A stretch of 64,000 nt of DNA, from positions 1 through 64,000 of the forward strand of contig CBDCZR010000007.1 in NCBI GenBank assembly GCA_965224535.1. Reading direction: 5' to 3'. Shown here piece by piece: positions 25,118-34,800 of this stretch. A model generated the notes under the pieces. The model was not told where the DNA came from. It searched no databases and saw only the letters and a program-made list of their open reading frames with translations. This DNA is from JBCDHN01 sp965224535 (GTDB lineage: Bacteria; Verrucomicrobiota; Verrucomicrobiia; Verrucomicrobiales; DEV007). Each line of letters starts with the position of its first letter. Within the stretch, counting starts at the first letter, position 1. A program made the position numbers and the translations under genes.

Positions 25118-25975
25118 ATGCACGAACTTGCCCTCCAAAAACAATCGTCCGCGGATAGCGGCGGCCCTGCCTCAACGTCCGCCGCCACCGATGGGAGAAA
25201 TCCCACCGCTGGCCGCTCTCCGCACAAAATTGAGGTCAAAAACGTCGATTTTTTCTATGGTGACGCCCAGGCGCTCTCCGGCATTAACCTGAACATCCCG
25301 GAAAAAGAGGTCACGGCGCTAATTGGCCCCTCCGGCTGCGGAAAATCGACCATTTTACGCTGCATCAATCGGATGAACGATCTGGTGACCGGCAGCCGAC
25401 TTACGGGCAAGATCCTCCTTGACGGTCAGGACCTCTACGACCCGAAAATCGACGTTGTGGAGGTGCGCCGCCAGGTTGGCATGGTCTTCCAAAAACCGAA
25501 CCCGTTCCCAAAAAGCATCCGCGAAAACATCCTCTACGCCCCGAGGATTCATGGCGATGTTTCGGAAAAGGAGGACTGCGATTCGCTCGTGGAGCGAAGT
25601 TTGCAGAAAGCCGGATTGTGGGAAGAAGTGAAGGAACGGCTCGATACCCCGGGCACGGCTCTTAGCGGCGGCCAGCAACAACGGCTCTGCATCGCCCGGA
25701 CCATCGCCGTCCACCCGGAGGTGGTGCTGATGGATGAGCCTTGCTCCGCGCTCGATCCCATTTCCACCAGCAAAATCGAGAATTTGATCGATGAATTGAA
25801 GCGCGAATTCACCGTGGTCATCGTGACCCACAACATGCAGCAAGCCACCCGCGTTTCGGACAAAACCGCCTTCTTTTACATCGGCAAGCTCATCGAATTT
25901 AACGAGACCTCCAAAATCTTCAGCGATCCCGAAAAGAAGGAGACGGAGGACTACATCAGCGGCCGTTTCGGCTAG
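25118..25975 (+). CDS. pstB: Phosphate ABC transporter ATP-binding protein
   Basis: A 285-residue ATPase that powers the PstCA channel. Walker A is GPSGCGKST, the ABC signature is LSGGQQQR, Walker B is VVLMDEP with the SALDP D-loop, and the H-loop is VTHNMQQA. A low-complexity lead of about 30 residues precedes the domain. An in-frame ATG at 25106 overlaps the pstA stop; the ATG at 25118 was preferred because GGTGA lies 5 nt before it. It is the last gene of the pst cluster here; phoU does not follow. Confidence 0.94.
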   Translation: MHELALQKQSSADSGGPASTSAATDGRNPTAGRSPHKIEVKNVDFFYGDAQALSGINLNIPEKEVTALIGPSGCGKSTILRCINRMNDLVTGSRLTGKILLDGQDLYDPKIDVVEVRRQVGMVFQKPNPFPKSIRENILYAPRIHGDVSEKEDCDSLVERSLQKAGLWEEVKERLDTPGTALSGGQQQRLCIARTIAVHPEVVLMDEPCSALDPISTSKIENLIDELKREFTVVIVTHNMQQATRVSDKTAFFYIGKLIEFNETSKIFSDPEKKETEDYISGRFG

Positions 25976-26038
25976 CTGCGAACGCAATTCGCCGGCACAA
26001 ACCTGAAAGCTTTGGCGTTTTGCCGCGTAATTTGAGGG

Positions 26039-26887
26039 ATGCAGCAAGTCTGGATAAACGGCCAACTCGTGGACCGCGAAAAAGCGGCGATTTCTGCCTT
26101 CGATCACGGATTTTTGACCGGCGACGGTGTTTTCGAGACGTTGAAAACCTACCGCGGCGAACCGTTCGAATTCGGCCGTCACTACGCCCGGCTAACGAAC
26201 GCCGCGAAGGCGTTCGGGCTCGCCGTTCCGGCTTCCGACCGGCTTTTGGAGGCGATTCGCGCCGTTTTGCGCGCCAACGGCCAGGAATCCGCCGACGTGC
26301 GCCTGCGCGTAACGTTGACCGCCGGTGAAGCGCCGCTTGGCACCGAAAAAAGCGATGCGGCGCAGGAAACCTTGGTCGTCGCCAGTGGTCCGCTCCCGCC
26401 TCATCCGGAAATCGGCCGGGTCGTGACGGTTCCCTTTTGCCGCAACGAGCGCGGCGCCCTGACCGGGCACAAAACCACGTCCTACGGCGAAAACGTGATC
26501 GCGCTGAAAATCGCCAAGGAACGCGGAGCCAACGAGGCGATTTTTCCCAACACCCGCGGCAACCTTTGCGAGGGCACCGGTTCGAACGTTTTTCTGGTCG
26601 ATGGCGGCCAACTCATCACCCCCACGCTCGATTCCGGTTGCTTGCCGGGAGTGACGCGCGCGGTGGTTCTGGATTTATGCGCAGAACTGGGAATCCGCGT
26701 CAACGAGCGCGACGTCCCCATCGAAACCTTGGCCGCGGCGCAGGAAGCCTTCCTCACCTCCACTTTGCGCGAAATCATGCCTATCGACGCGGCCGATGGG
26801 GTGCAATTACCCTGTCCGGGGCCGATTTCGAGCAAAATTCGCGAGGCGTTTCGTCTCCGAACCCAAGGACGTCGGCAGAGACAGTGA
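26039..26887 (+). CDS. Class IV PLP aminotransferase / aminodeoxychorismate lyase-like
   Basis: A 282-residue fold-type IV PLP enzyme. Marks are INGQLVDREKAAISAFDHGFLTGDGVFET at the N-terminus, the PLP lysine in LTGHKTTSYGEN (Lys145), EAIFPNTRGNLCEGTGSNVF, and the cofactor-phosphate region TLDSGCLPGVTR. The HKTTSY motif favours aminodeoxychorismate lyase (PabC, folate pathway) or D-amino-acid transaminase over branched-chain transaminase, but these overlap. It starts 63 bp after pstB and converges with a secreted-protein gene. Confidence 0.82.
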   Translation: MQQVWINGQLVDREKAAISAFDHGFLTGDGVFETLKTYRGEPFEFGRHYARLTNAAKAFGLAVPASDRLLEAIRAVLRANGQESADVRLRVTLTAGEAPLGTEKSDAAQETLVVASGPLPPHPEIGRVVTVPFCRNERGALTGHKTTSYGENVIALKIAKERGANEAIFPNTRGNLCEGTGSNVFLVDGGQLITPTLDSGCLPGVTRAVVLDLCAELGIRVNERDVPIETLAAAQEAFLTSTLREIMPIDAADGVQLPCPGPISSKIREAFRLRTQGRRQRQ

Positions 26888-26932
26888 CACGTGTGCGAAT
26901 TCGGCCTAACACGTGCGCGAATTCCGACTAAC
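26888..26932 (+). repeat. Two-copy 22-bp tandem repeat ending in CTAAC
   Basis: CACGTGTGCGAATTCGGCCTAA at 26888-26909 is followed directly by a second copy at 26910-26931 with four differences; each is followed by C, giving two CTAAC words 22 bp apart. It spans the 3' ends of two convergent genes, including the stop of the minus-strand gene. Confidence 0.7.
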
Positions 26933-28118
26933 GACGACCTTGCGGCCCGTTTTCATCCCTCGCCACATCGAGCCGCGTTTTCACGAGGTAAAAATCCGCA
27001 GACGGGCTGACATCGGTGATTTTTCCGCCATCGAGCAAGGCCGTTCCTTTCATGCCAACCACGGCAATGCTTCCATCTCGGCATTCCACCACGTCGTAGC
27101 CCGCCTCGCCCGAATTCCGGTCCGCGCTGCCGAAAAATTTGGGTCCCGCGATGATGGCGCCTTTGCCGTCGATGCGAATTACCGACAAAAAGTGGCTGCC
27201 GTCCTTGGACGACCGTCCGGCGATGACGTAGCTGCCGTCGCGACACTGAATCATCGCCTGCCCGTAGTTGGAAATGCTCTGTTTGGGATCGATGCGCGCG
27301 ATGACCAACGGGGCATCCAGATCGCGCGGACTCACCTCCATGAACAAAAAGTGACCGCGCCCGCCGGAGCCCAACATCCCGGTTATGGCCAGGTTTCCAG
27401 CCTGATTCGCCAGAATGCGGCGGCCTTTGTTGACGCTGCGGTCGATGCGGTGCACCACATCCCTAACAAACTCACCTTTCGCGTTCCAGTGGACGATGTG
27501 CACCCCTTTGCCGCTGCCTTGCTGGCCGACCATGAAGCAGTCTCCGGTGGGCAATTGCACCGCGCCTTTTACGTAGTGGAGGTTATCGACAGGTTCGGTG
27601 GTCCACTCGGTTTTCAGCTCGCCGTCCAGCTTGGCGACAAATCCCCGCATACCCTCCCGGCACGCGACCAAAAATCCGCCATCGGCCGTTGGAATGACGT
27701 CGTTGGCGGAGGTGGGGCGTGAATTGCGCTGGGCGACGTTGGTGCGCTCCCGCAAAATCTCGCCCTCGCCGTCCACAAAGAGAATGCTGGCCCCGGAACC
27801 GCGCTTGTTGCCCGCGATCACAAATTCCCCGTTCGGCAGCACACGAACCTTTGACGCGTGCATGTAGTTTGGCAGTGGCAGGCGTTTTTGCACGTTTCCC
27901 AGCTCATCGGTTACGAAAAGCATCGCTTCGCGGTTGTGGCTGTCGATCTCGGTGTCCAGCAATTGCTCGCCGGTCACGAGGAAGCCCCCGGGTTCGGGCC
28001 GTTCTGCAATTCCCCAGCCTACATCGCCAAATCCGGCGCCGTCGAAGGAGGTTTCGAATTCCTGCGCCGTGGCGGTGGCGATCGAGAAGAGGAGCACGAT
28101 GCAGGGTTTCGGGTTCAT
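26928..28118 (-). CDS. Secreted propeller-like hypothetical protein
   Basis: A 396-residue exported protein. The ATG at 28118 precedes a signal peptide (CIVLLFSIATATAQ); an earlier in-frame methionine at 28157 is less likely. The body is a series of strands with repeated phrases such as DGGFLVACREG, DGSYVIAGRSSKDG and DGSIAVVGM about every 45-55 residues, the look of a delta-60/beta-propeller protein. No enzyme motif was recognised. Similar exported propellers are common near sulfatases in this phylum. It converges with the class IV aminotransferase. Confidence 0.65.
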   Translation of the reverse strand: MNPKPCIVLLFSIATATAQEFETSFDGAGFGDVGWGIAERPEPGGFLVTGEQLLDTEIDSHNREAMLFVTDELGNVQKRLPLPNYMHASKVRVLPNGEFVIAGNKRGSGASILFVDGEGEILRERTNVAQRNSRPTSANDVIPTADGGFLVACREGMRGFVAKLDGELKTEWTTEPVDNLHYVKGAVQLPTGDCFMVGQQGSGKGVHIVHWNAKGEFVRDVVHRIDRSVNKGRRILANQAGNLAITGMLGSGGRGHFLFMEVSPRDLDAPLVIARIDPKQSISNYGQAMIQCRDGSYVIAGRSSKDGSHFLSVIRIDGKGAIIAGPKFFGSADRNSGEAGYDVVECRDGSIAVVGMKGTALLDGGKITDVSPSADFYLVKTRLDVARDENGPQGRR

Positions 28119-28186
28119 GGCGAAGCCTGGCATGCGTCCGGTTTTCATCCAATTCAAAAAAATTCACCGGCAAACCGCGAAACAAG

Positions 28187-28329
28187 CATCACCGTTTGCG
28201 CCCGGAGCCGAGCACGCTACTCCTAGGGCCATGATTTTCCGTTTCTTCCTCGCCATTTGGCTCATCGGCGCGTTGTCCGTTTTTGCCGCCGATCGCCCTA
28301 ACATCCTCCTCATCATGGCCGATGACATG
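28187..28329 (+). repeat. 143-bp duplication of a sulfatase gene start
   Basis: These 143 bases align without gaps to 39925-40067, the upstream region and first codons of the intact sulfatase, at roughly 90 percent identity by eye. Similarity stops abruptly after the codons for ADDM, at the chimeric junction. Confidence 0.8.
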
Positions 28330-28341
28330 AGATGCGGCTGA
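28231..28341 (+). pseudogene. Truncated sulfatase 5' end
   Basis: A 36-residue open frame: signal peptide (FFLAIWLIGALSVFA) plus the sulfatase opening strand ADRPNILLIMADDM, then a few unrelated residues and a TGA. It is the first 33 residues of a paralogue of the sulfatase at 39969. The catalytic Cys-x-Pro-Ser-Arg motif and everything after are missing. The adjoining sequence belongs to a kinase gene on the other strand. Confidence 0.8.
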
Positions 28342-28604
28342 CGCGCCTTGTAAACCGCGTCCATGCCGCCCTGGCCGATCGGTTCCAGGATTTCGAGATG
28401 GGGAAACGCCGCCACGATGGTCTCGAGCGCCGGCGCTTCGAATCGTGGCCCCGGCGGAAGCGCCGTGCCTGCCGCGGAGGTGTCATCGGCGGCGACACCG
28501 GCTAACGCACATCCTGGGCAAAGCCCCTCGGGCGCGTCCTCCGGGATGGGTTGCCCGCAATCCGGGCAGGTCTGGGGATCGGGTGGGGAAGAATCGTCGC
28601 TCAT
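28329..28604 (-). pseudogene. Truncated Ser/Thr kinase 5' end
   Basis: The first 92 or so codons of a planctomycete/verrucomicrobial Ser/Thr kinase: a zinc-ribbon-like start (CPDCGQPIPEDAPEGLCPGC), a low-complexity linker, then LEILEPIGQGGMDAVYKARQPH, the kinase glycine loop. It stops at the junction with the sulfatase fragment, before the catalytic lysine, so no kinase core remains. The glycine loop reads GQGGMD where GQGGMG is usual. It is divergent from the intact kinase at 28809, 204 bp away. Confidence 0.75.
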
Positions 28605-28808
28605 GCCGGTTTCCTGAGGGCTAGCGAGGCAAAGGTTACTCGAAAACTGAGGAAACTGGCAAATTTGTGGGTGGAGGGCCCTCAGCTCAGTTGATCCTCG
28701 GCCTCCTCCTCGTTCCCACAAAAATCCGCAAAAAAAATCGCATTCACCTGTGACAAATCAGGATTTTTTCCGGTTGGAAGATTACGAAGCCCCAAAACCG
28801 TCCACGTC

Positions 28809-31800
28809 ATGACCGATGAACCAACTCCAACGCCGGCAACGCCCGATCCCGCGGACAACAACCCGGATCCCGGCGCCCGGCCCAAGCCATCCGCCGAACC
28901 CGAACTGGAAGGCCACGATCCCGGCCAGCTCATGCGCACGGCCACTTCCAAAACTGGCGCCGCCGGGTCTGGAGCGGGACACACGCCACCCGGCATGTGG
29001 GAACCGCCGTTGCCCGAGGAACTCGCCCCGTTTTTGCCCGCCTTCCGGTTCGTCGCGATCCTAGGCCGTGGCGGGATGGGCGCGGTTTACCGGGCCGTGC
29101 AATCGAGCCTGGACCGTGACGTCGCCATCAAACTGCTGCCGCCCGAACTCGGGGCGGACCCGGAGTTTGAGGCCCGCTTCAAGCGCGAAGCCAAGTCCAT
29201 GGCCCAGCTCAATCACCCTAACATCGTGCAAATCTACGATTTCGGCCAAACCACCGGGGGCCATTTCTACTTCGTCATGGAATACGTGGACGGGGCGGAT
29301 TTGCACCAACTGATCCACGCCGGCCAACTCGATTCCGAAGGCGCGCTCAACGCCGTGAGCCAGATTTGCGACGCGCTGGAATACGCCCACACCAAGGGCT
29401 ACGTGCACCGCGACATCAAGCCGGCGAATATCTTCATCAACGCGGAGGGCGTGATCAAAGTGGGCGATTTTGGTTTGGCCAAACTGGTGGACGCCGAGTC
29501 CAGCGCCTCTGCCACCGATCGTGTGGGCTTGACCCTGACCGGCATGACCATGGGCACTCCGCACTACGTCGCGCCGGAGCAAATGGCCGCGGAAGGAAAC
29601 GTGGATCACCGCGCGGACATCTACAGCCTGGGAATCATGTTTTACGAGATGCTCACCGGCGAAATCCCGCGCGGTTCCTTCAAACCGCCGAGCCAGAAGA
29701 AGGAAGTGGACGTGCGAATCGACGGTGTGGTGTTCAAGGCGATGGAGCCCGATCCGGACGAGCGTTATCAAACCGCGGGGCTGTTGCGCAGCGATGTGGA
29801 CGTGGTCCGGACGACCGCGCCGCCGGAAGTGGCCGCGCGGAAAAAGCCGGCGCGCGGGGCGAAACGAAAGCGGCCCGCGGGAGATTCGCCGAAGGGTAAG
29901 CCGGGCGTGGGAATGTGGATCGGGATCGGGGCGGCTGTGTTGGCGGTGGTGGGTGTGTTAGGGGTGGTTTTGTTTGGCGGGGGCGAAACGGAAACGGGTG
30001 GGGAGGCGAACGTGGCTGAGGAAGCTGGGAAGGGGAAATCGGCGCCGGGCGATGCGAATGGCGGCGCTCGGACTCCGGTTTCGGCGAAGATCCAGCCGGA
30101 CGGGATAGCTGGCGCTGGTGATTTTCCTAACTTTCCTACCAAATTCGAATTCCCGCTTCCACACCCGCGGCGGCCCAAGATGGGCGGAAAGGTGGAGTTG
30201 ATCGAAGTTCTCAATCTGCCTGAAAGCGCTCATCCAGGGCACGACGAAAAGGTCCGGAATTCAATTCCAGCAGAGATTCTCGGCTTGGATGACGTCGTGC
30301 AGGTGGCGACGAGTGACACCCAATGGACTGTGACTCCAGTTCCAGGACATGGGTTGGCTTTGCGGACCGATGGATCCGTTGTCTCTTGGGGAATTAATCT
30401 GGCGGGCGAGTGCGACATTCCCCCCGAGGCCCAGAAGGACATCGTGCAGGTAGCCGTAGCCAGACACCAATCGGCGGCATTGAGAGCAGACGGGCACGTT
30501 GTTGCTTGGGGCGCGCCAAAACAGAGCCCATACCGGAAGTGGAATGTAGATGATTCTCACGGCCCAGCCAACTTCGTCCAAATCTCCGCGTTCAATCAGT
30601 TGCTCGTCGCTTTGCGAAACGATGGCTCGGTGGCGGCGTGGGGGACAACCGACGAGGTTGATGTGTCAAAGATCCCCGCGGGCATGCCGCCATGCGTACT
30701 GGTTGATGCTGGCCATTGGCACTGCGCAGCGGTGACGGCAGGAAACGGCGGTGTTATCGCGTGGGGAAGTACTAAGAGAGGCGGTGTTGGGCGATTACTT
30801 GAGACGGAAGCCATCGGCATCGCCGACCTCCGGGACGACCGGGCAATCCATCGGGATCGGTCCCCAGCGCAGTATGCCTTTGCCCGGCGTGGCTTGCCCG
30901 AGCCCGGCTTCGGAGCCACCGCGCTGACAAACTCACTCCACCTGTTCTCCAACCAATTGAAGGATAACATCGGCTACACCGGCTATCGCGATACTGCAGC
31001 CAATTGGCAGTTCGTGTCCACCGGCTCGGAGTTGGACCGCAAAAACTCTGAAAAAGCCGCGCGTGGTTGCGTTACGCTAACTCCATGGGGAACCCACGTC
31101 ATTGGTATCCGTCCGCCCGCCGAAAAACTGCGCGAAGCTATGCTGGAGCGGTTTTGGATTCGGTTTCATCAAAGGGAAGCATCCGTGCAATCACGCGTTG
31201 CAGCTTCGGTCATCGACTATGGTTGGGTCGATGTGCTCTCCACGTTGAATGTGAAAGAGGATTGCGTGCCGTTGGTTCCCCAAAAGGCCGAGCCAGTCGT
31301 CGAAACCATGAATGATTGGGTGCGGTTTGGATCAACGGGGATTTTCTTGCCGGTCGGCCCGAACGACAGCTTTGAAGTGCAGGGCAAGATCGCCAAGAAC
31401 CCCTATGCCATCCACATCCTGTTCGAGGAAATGGCCAATTTCGCCGTCCCAAAAGATTCGGGGCGAATCGGATGGCTGAGCTTTGGTGGCTCAAAGGGAA
31501 CCCAATTTGAGGTCTTCGATGGCAGGGATCACGAACAAAACGGGTCAACCCAGCAAGTGCCGGAATTGGCAATGACCGATGGACCGCATGACTTGGTCTA
31601 TCGACATCAGTGGCTCGATGAAGGTGAACTGGAAGTGACGCTGATCGTTGATGGCAAAACGGCATATCAATGGCGCGGCGATGCGGCTCGAACCGCCCTT
31701 CCTACGAATGGGAACCGGCAACTGCTGATGGGGAGCCGTCAGCGAATGGACATTTGGTCGTTGAAATATCGGAAACTGACAGTTGCTGGTGCTGGCGCTG

Positions 31801-34800
31801 AAACCGGGCAATGGGTCGATTTGCTTCCCCAGATTGATCCCAAACTCGACGTTGACTGGACATCTTGGCAGGCCAAAGCAGACGGAAGCCTGGAGATGGC
31901 GACCGTCGGCAAGACCTTTCTAAAGCTGAAAACACCTCCACCCGATGACGGCTATGAGTTTGAAATTGCGATCGCGAAACTAGCTGGTGCAGCAGACGTC
32001 GGGTTGATCTTCCCAATCCCGGGCGGGAAAGTTGGTGGGGTTTATTTCGCCGGCAAAAGACTTAAGCTGATGGCCGAATCGGGAGCGGTGACGGATACCG
32101 AAGTCACTCCGTTTCTGCCAGGTCAGGCGCACACGATCGTCGTTCGCACGGATTTTCGAAACGCACACCAGGTCTCGATTGTGGTTTTGCTTGATGGTGA
32201 CCAAAAAATCGTTTGGCAAGGGAATCCAAGTCAACTTGGGGTTGGCGCGATCCCACTTCCGGCCGATGGCGCCTCTGCTGGAATTGGTGCAGCCAAAGAC
32301 GCTCAGTTGCAGCTGAAGCGTGCACGATTTCGGAAAATCGAGTTGGTCCAAAGCTCCCCTAACACTCTACCTGCTTCCCCTTCGAAACCCGAAGCCGATC
32401 CCCGCCTAACCGAACTCAAAAACCAATTCCGCGAGCGCTACCAAACCCAGGTTGCCGCCGCGCACCAGAAGCGGGTCGATGCGCTGAACCAGCAGTACCT
32501 CGGCGCGCTGGAAAAAGCGGAGAAAGCCGCCTCGGACGCGGGGAATCTGGACGATGTGCTCGCGTTTCAGGCTGAAAAGGAGCGGATCGGGAAAAATCAG
32601 CCGTTGCCGGCAACCGACGATCCGAAAACGCCGGCCCAACTCACTACGCTACGGCAGACCTATCGCACGGAACTCGCCAAGCACGAAACGGCGCTGGCGG
32701 CGGCGACCAAGCGCTTGGCCGGGGAATACGACAAAGCGCTCGACGTCCTTCAGCGCGAGCGCACCCGGGAAGCGAAGATCGACGAAGCGCTCGCGGTCAA
32801 AGCCGTCCGCGAGCGGCTGGCGAAGGGGGACGCGTGGTGGACTCGGGAGACTGCGGCTGAGCTGCCGGGCGGGACTTTAACCGAGATTCTCACCCGTCAC
32901 GCCTGGGTTGGCGATGCCGGCTGGGGCAAGGTGAATACGGGGGCGGTCTACGTCTTCAACGAGGATGGGACGGGAAGCCAGGTTCGGCCGGACGCTTCGA
33001 ACGGCAACGCGTTCACCTGGGAGGCAGAAGGCGAACGCGGCTTCAAGCTGACGTGGGGCACGGGAGTCGGCCACGTTTGGACTGTCGAAGAGCAGGCAAA
33101 TGAAATTCGCTCGCCGAATGGGACGATTCTTCGTCCGCATGGGGTGGTGGAGGATGGGAAGTCGCCTAAGAATGCTGAGGATTTAGCTGCGTGGTTGGTG
33201 GCGAGCCGGTGGGTAAATTTAAAAGAGTTATCGACGGTGGAATTTCGGCGCGACGGATCCGGTTTTCGTCCAACGGAATCCGGCGTTGATCAAACATTCA
33301 CGTGGGAGGCCAAGTCGGAAACCAAGGTGAAGATCACATGGGATAGTGGGACTAAGAAAGATCTCGATTTAACTGAGAATCATTGCGATATTCAATTGAC
33401 GGTTAGGAAGGATGTTGTGTTTCGCCGGTTAGGTTCGGCGGATATCGGGCCTAGCCTCGACCAATCTGACCCGAAAGGCGTGAAGGCGGACACTTTTCAG
33501 CAAATCCTCCCCCTGCACCGCTGGCTTGCCGACGCCGGCCCTGGAAAAGCCAAAACCGGCAGGATCTACATTTTTGATGCGGATGGAACCGGTGTCGAAA
33601 TCCATCAAAACGGCAACCCTCTGGAATTCGTTTGGACGCCGGTCAACGCCACCGAGTTTCGCACGGCGTGGGGCAGAGAGGGAAACTCAGGCGGTAGAAA
33701 GCTCTGGACGTGGGCCCCCTCCAACCCACTTGAGTTTCGCTCATCCGATCCGGCGGTTTTTCGCCCGGCAGTAAAACGGCCCGAGAAGCTGAATGAATGG
33801 AAATTCTGGTTGCGAGGCACGGTTTGGGAGAAAACAGGTGGAAGCGAAGTTGGCGCGCGAATCGCTCTGAACGAAGGCGGCGAAGGGACGTTCGCAGGGC
33901 CAGACGGCCAAACTGGGAACGTCGTCTGGAAAGTCGATCGGGACAATCAGATCTCGATCACCTACCCGGGGCGCACCGGAAAATTCGCCGGATTGCCCGA
34001 CGGCTTGGAATTGCGCCACACCGTGGCGGCGTATGCCAAAAACGTCTGGAAATTCGTCTCGCGCGGCACGTCAGTCGCCCCGGATGAGGCAAAGGTTGAT
34101 CCCGATCCAGGTCCGCTTCCAACCAACGCCAAGGAACTGGAAAAGTGGCTGGTGGGCACAGTATGGAAGGTGACCAACCGAAAATCCAACGACGGACGGA
34201 AACAACCAGACGCCACGGTTCTCTTTTCCGGCGACGGCATCATGGAGTGGGATTCTCAGTATCGAAATGTGACTAGAGTAGAATCCTTCACGCCCACCGG
34301 CCTGACCTACATTTGGGGACGCGACAAACAATGGAGGCTCACGTTCTCCGAAGAGTTCAGGAAAGGTGAAAGTTCACGATCCGACGGATTCGGGGGCTTC
34401 AACTGGGAGTTCGTGGGTCGAAGGTCATTAGGCGATTCAACGGCTCCGGCAACGAAAGAAGATCTGGAGATTTGGCTGGCAGGAACAGTCTGGGAGCAAG
34501 TCAGAGGAACCAAAGAGGGATCTCAGCTGATCATTGCGGCCGCAAACAAGGCCGCCGGCTCACGGCCGGATGAAGAGGCAATTGCGGTGGAGTTTGAAGT
34601 CCTCTCAAATCGCGAATTTCGTGTGAAGTGGCCGGATGGAAACAAATCATGGGCCTCTTTCACAATGCTGAGTTCACTTGATCGCTTTCTGCTCAACCCT
34701 GATGGCCGTGGGGAATACAAACTCATTTCGCGCGATGCCTCAGCAGACACAGGCGAACCGTTGCCCGCCCTCCGTGAAGCCCAAGCACGCTGGAACGCCG

